Assembly: GCA_001580565.1 (NCBI GenBank)
Contig: LRBF01000271.1
Span: forward strand, 84,759-148,758
DNA: 64,000 nt
From: Caballeronia megalochromosomata
GTDB taxonomy: Bacteria; Pseudomonadota; Gammaproteobacteria; Burkholderiales; Burkholderiaceae
Reading direction: 5' to 3'
How positions within the stretch are numbered: the stretch's first letter is position 1; every line of letters begins with the position of its first letter. The position numbers were made by a program, and so were the translations under genes. Of the stretch, positions 34,233 through 42,073 are shown piece by piece. Under the pieces are notes generated by a model, which was not told the DNA's origin, made no database searches, and saw nothing but the letters and a program-made list of their open reading frames with translations.

Positions 34233-36194
34233 TTATTTCGTGAAGCGCTGCTGCAACTCCGCGAACGACGCGATTTTGCCGAGCAGCGCGCTCGCCGCCA
34301 CCGTCGGCGGACTCGCGAGCCACACTTGTCCCGGTCCCGAGCGGCCCGGAAAATTCCGGTTGATCGCGCTGATGGTGACCTGCTGCGCTTGCGTCGATGA
34401 ACCCGGCCCGCAGTTCGCGCACGCGCCGCACGAAGGCTGAAGCAGAATGGCGCCGACGCGCTCGAAGGCATCGACATAACCTTTCGCGATGCAATAGTCG
34501 CGCACGTCCTGCGTGCCGAATTGCAGATAGAGCTTCACGTCATCCGGCACGCGCAGGCCGCGCGCCGCCGCCCATGAAAGCACGTCGTGATAGTGATCGA
34601 AGTCCTCGCGCTTGCCCGCCGTGCACGAACCGCCGTAAGCGATATCGATGCTCGGCCTGTCATCGAGTGCGGCGAGCGCGATGCCGTTGCCCGGATCGCC
34701 GGGCGCGGCGAGCATCGGCGAGAGACGCGCGCAATCGATCGCGATGACGTCGGCGTAGCGCGCGCCTTCATCGCTCTGCATCCACGGCTCGATCATGAAG
34801 TCGACGCCGCGACGCTCTTTCAGGAAGCGCACGGTTTCATCGTCGGGGGCGACGATGCCGGTGAAGCCGCCGAGTTCGGCGGTCATGTTGGTGAGGGTCG
34901 TGCGTTCGTCGGTGGAAAGGCTCGCGATGGCCGTACCCCCGAATTCGAACACCTTGCCGACGCCCGCACCCGCGCGGATGCGTGAATCCGCCAGCAGGTG
35001 CAGCACGATGTCCTTCGCCGTCACGCCCGGTGGAATCGGACCATGCAGGTCGATGCGCAACGACTGCGGCACGGTCATGCGCACCGCGCCGGTGATGAAC
35101 GCGTTCGCCATGTCCGTCGTGCCGACGCCGAACGCGACGCAACCGAGCGCGCCGCTATGCGGCGTATGCGAATCTGTGCCGACGACGACCTGCCCCGGCA
35201 ACGCGTAACGCTCGGCCATCATCGCGTGCGAGATGCCTTCCGAGCCCTCGTCGATATCGCTGTTCGTCTCGTTCAGATAGCCGTGATTGCGCACGTCGTA
35301 GTCATGCGCGAAGGCGCGGTGGGCGTCCGACAACTCGCGCACATTCGGAAGCAAGCCATTCCGGATATGCAGTTCGCTGCGATGCGAATACGAAAGATGA
35401 TCCTCGAACGCGAGCATGCTGCGCCGCTCGTGCAGCGCCAGCGGACGCCCGAACGTCGCGTGCAGCATGTGCGCGGCCATGCCGGTGTAGTACTCGTGGA
35501 TGAAGCGCCAGTCAGCGCGCACGAAGATGCCGTTGCCCGCTTCCAGCGACGCGTTGGTCACATCGGTCGTCAACGCATGGCGCGCGAGAATTTTCTCGAC
35601 GAGCGTGCGCGGCGTGTCATCGCTCGATGTTTCGCCGATGCTGACGCGCTGCATATGCGACTGTCCGTATCGCAGCAGGCCGCCGCTCTTCAGGATCGCA
35701 GCCGCCAGCGGATCGCGATCCGCGACGAGTTCGTCGATGTCGATGGCCTCGCCGCGCCGGATGCGCGCGATCAGGCCGAAGTCCGTCGACGTGAAAAGCC
35801 CGAGATTGTCCGCGTTCTGCCGATAGATCCGCTCGAAGCTGCGCGCGATCACGAGACGAATGCCCGCGTGATATTCCGCAAGCGGGCTATGTTCGCGCGA
35901 TGAACCCTTGCCGTAGCGCGTGCCCGCGACGCTCACCTGAAAGCGGCCCGCGCGCACGGCGTCGTACCCGACCGGATTGCGACCGCCCGCATGAAAGCCG
36001 ACGTACGGACATTGGCCGAGACGCTCGTCGAAACGCGTGAGTACGCTGATCGGCGTGATCTCGTCGGTGGAAACGTCGTCGCGCAGCGCGCCCGCTTCAT
36101 CGAGCGTCAGGTCTTCGCCCGCGAGTTGCCGGTCGACTTTCGCAGGGTCCGCGCACAGAAACAGGATTCGCCCGCTTACATCCAGATTGGCCAT
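34233..36194 (-). CDS. Aconitase-family hydro-lyase with swivel domain N-terminal
   Basis: The 653-residue protein joins the two parts of isopropylmalate isomerase-like enzymes in one chain but in swapped order: residues 1-180 are the swivel domain (RYGKGSSREHSPLAEYHAGI is the LeuD-type active-site loop), and about 195-653 are the Fe-S domains 1-3 (VVGTDSHTPHSGALGCVAFG). Cluster ligands are plausible as Cys524 (YGGSCTAGKRED), Cys589 and Cys592 (LQPSCGACANCG). It should add or remove water on a di- or tricarboxylic acid, but not necessarily citrate. AAGGAG precedes ATG 36194. Between a LysR gene and a transporter it looks like a catabolic enzyme of an unassigned carboxylic acid. Confidence 0.88.
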   Translation of the reverse strand: MANLDVSGRILFLCADPAKVDRQLAGEDLTLDEAGALRDDVSTDEITPISVLTRFDERLGQCPYVGFHAGGRNPVGYDAVRAGRFQVSVAGTRYGKGSSREHSPLAEYHAGIRLVIARSFERIYRQNADNLGLFTSTDFGLIARIRRGEAIDIDELVADRDPLAAAILKSGGLLRYGQSHMQRVSIGETSSDDTPRTLVEKILARHALTTDVTNASLEAGNGIFVRADWRFIHEYYTGMAAHMLHATFGRPLALHERRSMLAFEDHLSYSHRSELHIRNGLLPNVRELSDAHRAFAHDYDVRNHGYLNETNSDIDEGSEGISHAMMAERYALPGQVVVGTDSHTPHSGALGCVAFGVGTTDMANAFITGAVRMTVPQSLRIDLHGPIPPGVTAKDIVLHLLADSRIRAGAGVGKVFEFGGTAIASLSTDERTTLTNMTAELGGFTGIVAPDDETVRFLKERRGVDFMIEPWMQSDEGARYADVIAIDCARLSPMLAAPGDPGNGIALAALDDRPSIDIAYGGSCTAGKREDFDHYHDVLSWAAARGLRVPDDVKLYLQFGTQDVRDYCIAKGYVDAFERVGAILLQPSCGACANCGPGSSTQAQQVTISAINRNFPGRSGPGQVWLASPPTVAASALLGKIASFAELQQRFTK

Positions 36195-36287
36195 CGCATT
36201 CTCCTTCGACGCCAATCTAGACGCACACGCGCGTGTGGACGAAGTGCTTCTTCGGCACAGGGGGCATCGCGAGATGCGATGTCCGTG

Positions 36288-37181
36288 TTAACCCTCCATG
36301 CCGATGAGCGTATCGATCAGCGCCTGCACGGCCTTCAGCCGCGTGGACTTGCGCGGCGCATGTACGTGCAGGCAGCGGCCGCTTCCCCAGCTTTCGGAGA
36401 GCGGCACGCGCACGAAGTTGCGCGATCCCGCAAAGGCGGAGGCCGCGCTCGTCGGCACGATGCCGATGCCGAGCCCCGCTTCGACCATGCGGCATTGCGC
36501 GTCGAAGCTGTTGACCGTGACGGTCACATTGAGCGGCATGCGCGCGGCATCGGCGTGTTCCTTCAGCGTCTGATCGAGCGAGCCGCCCGCCTGCAACGCG
36601 ACGAGCGGAAAACGCGTCACTTCCGCGAAGCTCAAACCTTCTGCTTGCGCGAGTTCGTGACCCGGCGGCACGACGACCATCAGCGGATCATCGGCGAAAT
36701 GCCACGTGTCGAGGCCCGCATGCGTCTTCGTGCTCGCCGATATGCCGACATCGGCGCGATCGTCGAGACAGGCGCGAATCACTTCATCGCTGATCTGTTC
36801 CGTCAGCGCGATCTCGACGAGCGGATAGCGTGTCTTGAACAGCGTCAGGCGCTCGGGCAAAAAGCCCACGATCGCCGAAGCGTTCGCGTGCAGGCGCACC
36901 ACGCCCGCGATCTGGCCGCTCATCGATTGCACTTCGCGCGCCATGCTTTCGAGCTGGCTGTGGATGGAGCGCGCGCTCGCATAGGCATGCTGCCCCGCCT
37001 CGGTCAGTTGCACACCCGCGGGCGAACGGATCAACAGCGCGACGCCGACGGCCGCTTCGAGATCGGCGATGCGCCTGCTCAACGCCGATGGCGCGATGTG
37101 ACTGCGGCTCGCGGCGCGCGCGATGGATCCTTCCTCGACGACCGAGATAAAGAGCTCGAGGCTGTAGGGATCGATCCGCAT
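36288..37181 (-). CDS. LysR-type transcriptional regulator
   Basis: The 297-residue protein starts with a LysR winged helix (about 3-62, SLELFISVVEEGSIARAASR, ALSRRIADLEAAVGVALLIR) and has a standard effector domain. It is encoded upstream of and in the same direction as the aconitase-family and MFS genes, 93 bases before the hydro-lyase start, so it may be in one operon and activate it. ATG 37181 (MRIDPYS) matches the family start better than the frame opening at 37196. Confidence 0.9.
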   Translation of the reverse strand: MRIDPYSLELFISVVEEGSIARAASRSHIAPSALSRRIADLEAAVGVALLIRSPAGVQLTEAGQHAYASARSIHSQLESMAREVQSMSGQIAGVVRLHANASAIVGFLPERLTLFKTRYPLVEIALTEQISDEVIRACLDDRADVGISASTKTHAGLDTWHFADDPLMVVVPPGHELAQAEGLSFAEVTRFPLVALQAGGSLDQTLKEHADAARMPLNVTVTVNSFDAQCRMVEAGLGIGIVPTSAASAFAGSRNFVRVPLSESWGSGRCLHVHAPRKSTRLKAVQALIDTLIGMEG

Positions 37182-37245
37182 TCGCGTGACGTGCAAGGGC
37201 CAATGGCGAAGTATGTCACGAGCCCTTGTGAATCACGAAGCGTCG

Positions 37246-38214
37246 CTATGCGCTCATGTTCAACGTACCGTTGACGCCATTCGGGAAGAAGCCGCCCTTG
37301 GTCGCGGACGTGCTCGTCAAGTACACGATATTGAGCACGTTCGCGTAGTTGCGACTGAACGCCAGGCCGTTGTTGTCGAGCGGCACGATGTTGGACGAGC
37401 CCGGTGTCGCACCGGTGATGCCCTGATCGTCGGTGCCGACGTGATCGAGACTCCCGCGCGCTTTCGATATCGCATTGGCGGCCGTGACGAGGCCGCCCAT
37501 CTGGATACCCTTTGCATAGAGGACCGTGCGCACGAGGCCCGCGTGATAGGCCTCGGCGGCGAGTATGCCGGCCGCCGCTTCGAGATAGGTTTTGTTGCTG
37601 ATGAGCGGCGACGCGCCTTTATAGGCGGTCACGCCGACGTCCTCGAAGATGAACGCGCCGAGCAGAAAGTTGTTGTCGTCCTGATACGGATTGAACGCGA
37701 CGCCCGCGCCCACGAGGCCCGCCGCGCGCGCGGCCATGGAGAATGCGCCGTTCGGATCGGTCCCGCCGATATCGATCGCCGGCTGCGCGACCGCCGAGCC
37801 GCCGAGGGCCGAGCGCAGGAAGGTCACATGTTCAAGCTCGTCCCTGGCGATCTCGTTCGCGTAGGCCTTCACCACCGGGTCCTGAAACGGCACTTGCTGG
37901 CCACCGGTTACCGTGCCCATCGTGCCGACGCCGGATGTCATGCTGGCGGACAACCCCGCGCCGGTCGTTGCAAACGAATAGAACTGCGATTCGAGGTATT
38001 CGAGGTTGAGCGCGAAGTTGAGTATCTCCGCGTCGGTGGGCGCGGCGGGACTCGCGTTCGCGTTATCGCCCGAGCCGCCGCCGCACGCGCTGATCAATGT
38101 ACCGCCGACCAGCCCCAGCCCCAAACCCCCGGCATTCCTGAAGAACTGACGGCGACGCTCGCGCCGCTCGACACGGCGATCCAGCGTTTCAATGAGCGGT
38201 TTTGCATTCGACAT
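37246..38214 (-). CDS. Exported ferritin-like domain protein (desiccation-related type), Tat-like signal
   Basis: The 322-residue protein starts with a basic twin-arginine-like region (RRVERRERRRQFFRNAGG) and hydrophobic segment GLGLGLVGGTLISACGGGSG that includes a possible lipobox Cys, so it is exported and perhaps lipid-anchored. The body is a ferritin-like four-helix bundle with candidate metal ligands in LEYLESQFYSFA, ARDELEHVTFLR, GAFIFEDVGVTAY and LAAEAYHAGLVR. Members are called ferritin-like or desiccation-related; they may oxidise or store metal in the envelope. GAGAAAGG precedes ATG 38214. It stands alone. Confidence 0.85.
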   Translation of the reverse strand: MSNAKPLIETLDRRVERRERRRQFFRNAGGLGLGLVGGTLISACGGGSGDNANASPAAPTDAEILNFALNLEYLESQFYSFATTGAGLSASMTSGVGTMGTVTGGQQVPFQDPVVKAYANEIARDELEHVTFLRSALGGSAVAQPAIDIGGTDPNGAFSMAARAAGLVGAGVAFNPYQDDNNFLLGAFIFEDVGVTAYKGASPLISNKTYLEAAAGILAAEAYHAGLVRTVLYAKGIQMGGLVTAANAISKARGSLDHVGTDDQGITGATPGSSNIVPLDNNGLAFSRNYANVLNIVYLTSTSATKGGFFPNGVNGTLNMSA

Positions 38215-38414
38215 GACCTTTCTCCGAAAACTTTCCGATGTTTGAATCCGGCGCGGGCGAAAGGCCAAAATGCGGTCCGACGATACGCTCACGCTGGCGT
38301 TATGCAAGCGGAGGCCGGATCGAAGGACCTGTCGGAAGGCATGAGGGTGCGGCGTCTCCATAGGGAAATACGGCGCGGCGAAAAAACCGGATGCACGCGC
38401 GCCGTCCTATTTCG

Positions 38415-38430
38415 ATGTGCGGTCGCACAT
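38415..38430. promoter_or_regulatory. Inverted repeat between the ferritin-like and beta-lactamase genes
   Basis: ATGTGCG (38415-38421) and CGCACAT (38424-38430) form a perfect inverted repeat with a 2-base spacer, in the 273-base gap between two co-directional minus-strand genes. It is 58 bases past the beta-lactamase stop and about 200 before the ferritin-like start. It may be a regulator site or part of a terminator, though no T run follows on the minus strand. Confidence 0.35.
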
Positions 38431-38487
38431 TGCCTGATCGTTGAAGATACGCCGCAGGATTTACTGCATGGACGAATCAGGACAAAG

Positions 38488-39657
38488 CTATTGGCCTTCG
38501 ACGAGCGACGTGATGATCGCGTACGCGGCCTTCACGCGCTCTTCGTTCGGGATGTTCCGGTTCGCCAGCATCACGATGCCCACGCGCGCCTTCGGCACGA
38601 AGGCGATATACGCGCCGAAGCCATTGGTCGAGCCGGTCTTGTTGATCCACACATCATCGCGCGGAGCTTGCGGCGGATCGATGCGGGTGACAGGCGTCGC
38701 GTTCATGATCATCGACGGCGCGTTGCCGTCGATGAGCGGCTGCAATGCGACCGGATACGGATACTGCTCCCAGATGAGATCCTGCGTCATCGGACCGGCC
38801 TGGAAATAGCCGGTGTGCGTCGCGTCGACGGCGCGCTGGAACGCCGGATCGATGCGGACCATGTTCATGTTGATCTGCAGGAAGCGCGTCATGTCCGCGG
38901 CCGTCGATCTCACGCCGTAGGCCTCGGAGGACAGCACGCCGCCTTTCATGCGGATCGGCGCGTCGTCTTTTGCATAGCCTTGCGCATAGTCGCGCTGCTT
39001 CGAAGCGGGCACGTCGATATAACTATGCTTCAGGCCGAGCGCGGGAAAGAGGTGCGTCTGCATCAGCGCGTCGAAGTCCTGTTTCATGCTCTTCGCCGTG
39101 ATCAGCCCGAGCGTGCCGATGCCGGGATTCGCGTACGTGCGGATCGTGCCGGGCGGCTGAGTCGGACGCCACGCCTTGAAGTACTGCATCAGTTGAGCAT
39201 TGTCGTGAACCTCGTCGGGCACTTGCAGCGGCAGGCCGCCCGGCGTGTGCGTGCCGAGATTCAGGAGCGTCACCTTGCCGAACTCTGTTCCATCGAGCGA
39301 CGGAAGATGCCGGCTCACCGGATCGTTCAGCGAGAGATCGCCCTCGATCTGCGCATAGGACGCGAGCGTCGCGGTGAAGGTCTTGCTGATCGAGCCGAGT
39401 TCGAAGAGCGTATCGCGCGTGACGGGCTGCTTCGTCGCCTTCGACGCCACGCCGTAGTCGAACACATACGGCCTGCCGTCCACCACGACGCCCACCGCCA
39501 TGCCCGCAATGCCGTGCAGCGCCATCAGGGGCTTGATCGTCTGATCGACCGTCTGCCTGATCTTCGCGGTATCGCTATCGGCTGCGAGCGCGGCGCCGGA
39601 CATCGCGCCAAAAGAAAAAATGGCTGTCGCCAAAAGACTCAGCGCACGAAACTTCAT
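38488..39657 (-). CDS. ampC: Class C (AmpC-type) beta-lactamase
   Basis: The 389-residue precursor has a signal peptide (about 1-25, ending SGAALA) and the full class C active site: Ser89-Ile-Ser-Lys92 in ELGSISKTFT, Tyr175-Ala-Asn177 in TYANPGIG and Lys340-Thr-Gly in INKTGSTNGFG. Length and motif spacing match AmpC enzymes, which hydrolyse cephalosporins in the periplasm. It is divergent from an AmpR-type regulator gene with 117 bases between, the classical inducible ampC-ampR layout. The same frame is open far upstream but that part overlaps ampR and has no family resemblance. Confidence 0.92.
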   Translation of the reverse strand: MKFRALSLLATAIFSFGAMSGAALAADSDTAKIRQTVDQTIKPLMALHGIAGMAVGVVVDGRPYVFDYGVASKATKQPVTRDTLFELGSISKTFTATLASYAQIEGDLSLNDPVSRHLPSLDGTEFGKVTLLNLGTHTPGGLPLQVPDEVHDNAQLMQYFKAWRPTQPPGTIRTYANPGIGTLGLITAKSMKQDFDALMQTHLFPALGLKHSYIDVPASKQRDYAQGYAKDDAPIRMKGGVLSSEAYGVRSTAADMTRFLQINMNMVRIDPAFQRAVDATHTGYFQAGPMTQDLIWEQYPYPVALQPLIDGNAPSMIMNATPVTRIDPPQAPRDDVWINKTGSTNGFGAYIAFVPKARVGIVMLANRNIPNEERVKAAYAIITSLVEGQ

Positions 39658-39741
39658 CGTCTTGATCCTTCGTTCTGGTTTGCGTGATTGGAACGAAGCG
39701 AAATATCCGCTCTTTTTCGCGCTTCGACAATCGAGGATAAT

Positions 39742-39754
39742 TTGCCGCAGGCAA
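39742..39754. promoter_or_regulatory. Candidate AmpR binding site (T-N11-A) between ampC and ampR
   Basis: TTGCC-GCA-GGCAA is a perfect inverted repeat with the T-N11-A form used by LysR-type proteins, in an AT-rich setting within the 117-base divergent region. It lies 21 bases before the ampR start and 85 before ampC, so AmpR bound there could autorepress itself and act on ampC. Confidence 0.65.
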
Positions 39755-39774
39755 TAGAAAATCTTATGTGAGCC

Positions 39775-40647
39775 ATGCGCCCTCATCTCCCCCTGAATGC
39801 GCTGCGCGCGTTCGAAGCATCGGCGCGGCACCTGAGCTTCACGCGCGCCGCGCAGGAACTGAACGTGACCCAGGCAGCCGTCAGCCAGCAAGTGCGCGCG
39901 CTGGAGGAACGGCTCGGCACGCCGCTCTTCAGACGCCTGCCGCGCGGCCTGAGCGTCACCGACGAAGGACGCGCGCTCCTGCCCGTGCTGAGCGATGCGT
40001 TCGGCCGCATCGAAGCCGTGCTCAAGCAATTCGAAGGCGGCCATTTCCATGAGGTGCTGACGGTGGGCGTCGTCGGCACATTCGCGGTCGGCTGGCTGAT
40101 GCCGCGCCTGAAGGCATTTCGCGAGACGCATCCATTCGTCGAGTTGCGGCTGCTCACGCATAACAATCTCGTCGATCCGGCGTCGGAAGGGCTCGACTTC
40201 GCGATCCGCTTCGGCGCGGGCATCTGGCCGGCGACACACAACGCGCCGCTGCTCGACGCCCCGCTCGCCGTGCTGTGCGCGCCCGATATCGCCCGGCGCC
40301 TCGCCAGGCCAGCCGATCTCGCGAACGAAGTGCTGCTGCGTTCCTATCGCGCCGACGACTGGACCGACTGGTTCGCCGCCGCCGGCCTCGATGCGTGGAC
40401 GATGAACGGCCCCGTCTTCGATTCGTCGCGTCTGATGGTGGAAGCCGCGGTGCAAGGCGCGGGCGTCGCGCTCGCGCCGCCGCGCATGTTCGTGCGCGAA
40501 CTGCAGGCGGGGCTGCTCGTGCAGCCGTTCGACATCGACGTGAAGACCGGCGGCTACTGGCTCACATGGCTCAAGTCGCGGCGGCTTTCGCACGGCATGC
40601 GGCTCTTTCGCGACTGGATCGTCGCGCAGGCCGCCGAAGCGCCCTGA
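39775..40647 (+). CDS. ampR: AmpR-type LysR regulator of the beta-lactamase
   Basis: The 290-residue protein begins RPHLPLNALRAFEASARHLS, the characteristic AmpR start, followed by FTRAAQELNVTQAAVSQQVR and GTPLFRRLPRGLSVTDEGRA. The effector domain (about 90-285) binds muropeptides in characterised AmpR proteins, which link peptidoglycan recycling to beta-lactamase induction. Divergent position next to ampC supports the assignment. GcvA-type regulators share the N-terminus, but the neighbour makes AmpR more likely. Confidence 0.9.
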   Translation: MRPHLPLNALRAFEASARHLSFTRAAQELNVTQAAVSQQVRALEERLGTPLFRRLPRGLSVTDEGRALLPVLSDAFGRIEAVLKQFEGGHFHEVLTVGVVGTFAVGWLMPRLKAFRETHPFVELRLLTHNNLVDPASEGLDFAIRFGAGIWPATHNAPLLDAPLAVLCAPDIARRLARPADLANEVLLRSYRADDWTDWFAAAGLDAWTMNGPVFDSSRLMVEAAVQGAGVALAPPRMFVRELQAGLLVQPFDIDVKTGGYWLTWLKSRRLSHGMRLFRDWIVAQAAEAP

Positions 40648-40654
40648 TGCGGCG

Positions 40655-41416
40655 TCAACGCCGCGCGCGACGCCTGCCCGCGGCGAAGTCGTCCGCGAGC
40701 GGCACGGACGAGAACAGCAAAAGCAGCGCGGCGAGCGGCACCGTCGTGGCGAAGCCGAGATGCGCGAAGCCGATCGCGCCCGCGAAACCGCCGAGCATGA
40801 ACATCGCGAAGAGCGAGCTCAGCAGCACGAGACGCGCGTGATTCGCGCGCACATAACCGGCGTCGTCCCGCGCGATGCCGCGGTTCCAGTACAGGCTCTT
40901 GCCGATTTCGATACCGATGTCCGTGACGAGACCGGTCACGTGCGTCGTGCGGATTTCGGCCTTCGATATCTTCGTGATCATCGCGTTTTGCAGGCCCATC
41001 ACATAGCACAGCAGCGCGACGGTCAGCGGCACGTCCCACACGCGATGCGTCTCCAGATTCGCGCCGAGCACGCCGAACACGAGCAGGAGCGCGGCTTCGA
41101 GCAGGAGCGGCGTCGCGAACACGCTGTGCGCGCGCCGCTGGCGTCCCCAGTTGATGAGCACCGCGGACGTCGCGGCGCCGCCGAGAAACGCGCCGACCGC
41201 GCCGATTGCGGAAAACACGAAGGCCACCTGACCGAGCACGAGGTTATCGGCGATCGAAGACACGAGTCCCGACATGTGCGACGTGTACTGCCCCACCGCG
41301 AGAAAGCCGCCCGCGTTCGCCGCGCCGGCGACGAAGGCGAGCGCGCAGCCCAGGCGCCGGTTGGCGGAATCGGTGCGGCTGGGCGAAGTCAGTCCCCGCA
41401 GATAGGCGATCGGCAT
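40655..41416 (-). CDS. DUF1275 (YoaK-like) multi-pass membrane protein
   Basis: The 253-residue protein has six or so hydrophobic segments (CALAFVAGAANAGGFLAVGQ, VAFVFSAIGAVGAFLGGAAT, LLLEAALLLVFGVLGANLE and others) and the family motif YTSHMSGLVSSIADNLVLG plus GLQNAMITKISKAEIRTTHV. DUF1275 proteins are inner-membrane proteins of unknown function. ATG 41416 (MPIAYLR) is used. It converges with ampR and is divergent from the MarR gene, sharing a 143-base promoter region with it. Confidence 0.85.
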   Translation of the reverse strand: MPIAYLRGLTSPSRTDSANRRLGCALAFVAGAANAGGFLAVGQYTSHMSGLVSSIADNLVLGQVAFVFSAIGAVGAFLGGAATSAVLINWGRQRRAHSVFATPLLLEAALLLVFGVLGANLETHRVWDVPLTVALLCYVMGLQNAMITKISKAEIRTTHVTGLVTDIGIEIGKSLYWNRGIARDDAGYVRANHARLVLLSSLFAMFMLGGFAGAIGFAHLGFATTVPLAALLLLFSSVPLADDFAAGRRRARR

Positions 41417-41518
41417 GGCGGCGCGCTCGGGATGGTCGAGCCGAAAAGATAGCACGACAATTTGCGTGCCTGGACAGGCTTTCAACGTACGCAATCTGAA
41501 AGAAAAATCATAAGTCGA

Positions 41519-41551
41519 TAGCATGCTAACGAATAAACTTCTCGCTATAAT
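41519..41551 (+). promoter_or_regulatory. Promoter of the MarR/efflux operon with overlapping palindrome
   Basis: A perfect TATAAT -10 hexamer lies at 41546-41551 and the palindrome TAGCATGCTA at 41519-41528 covers the expected -35 position. The MarR start codon follows only 8 bases after the -10, so the message is likely leaderless or nearly so, and no ribosome binding site is present. The palindrome is well placed for autorepression by the MarR protein. Confidence 0.65.
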
Positions 41552-41559
41552 CCCGCCGC

Positions 41560-42069
41560 ATGACCCATCTCGACATTCTGCGCCGCTCCGTGAGCAGCAC
41601 GCTCGTGCTTGCCGCGCGTCGCTGGCGCCGCACGAGTCACGGCGTGCTCGCCTCGTACGGCGTGTCGGAAGCATGCGCCGTGCCGCTTCTCACGGCCAAC
41701 CGGCTCGGCGAGGCGGTGCGTCAGGTGACGCTCGCGGAACACGTCGGCATCGAGGGGCCATCGCTCGTGCGGCTGCTCGATCAGCTTTGCGCGGCGGGCC
41801 TCGTGCGGCGCGACGAAGATCCGGAAGACAAGCGCGCGAAGACCATCACGCTCACCGATGAAGGCCGCGCGGTCACCGCGCGCATGGAAGAGCGCCTCGT
41901 CACGCTGCGCGCGCGGCTCCTGAAGGGCGTGACCCGCGAAGATCTCGAAACGACGCTGCGCGTGCTCAACGCGTTCAGCGCGTCGCCGGATGCGAAGCTG
42001 CTCGCCGCGCTGGAAGCGCTCGACGACATCGCAAGGCCGGCGCGGTCAGCCGCGAAGCGCGGAGCATAG
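41560..42069 (+). CDS. MarR-family transcriptional regulator of the efflux operon
   Basis: The 169-residue protein has the MarR winged helix: VRQVTLAEHVGIEGPSLVRL as recognition region (about 48-68), DQLCAAGLVRRDEDPEDKRA with the wing and KTITLTDEGRAV. Dimerisation helices flank it. The efflux transporter gene starts 4 bases after its stop, so it heads a five-gene operon, and it should release on binding an aromatic acid or similar ligand. It resembles regulators of AaeB/EmrB-type pumps in this family of bacteria. Confidence 0.9.
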   Translation: MTHLDILRRSVSSTLVLAARRWRRTSHGVLASYGVSEACAVPLLTANRLGEAVRQVTLAEHVGIEGPSLVRLLDQLCAAGLVRRDEDPEDKRAKTITLTDEGRAVTARMEERLVTLRARLLKGVTREDLETTLRVLNAFSASPDAKLLAALEALDDIARPARSAAKRGA

Positions 42070-42073
42070 CGCC

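Noticed and set aside
37186..39687. A long plus-strand open frame (833 codons) across the ferritin-like and beta-lactamase genes
   Set aside because: It crosses two recognised minus-strand genes and has shadow-type composition without any motif.
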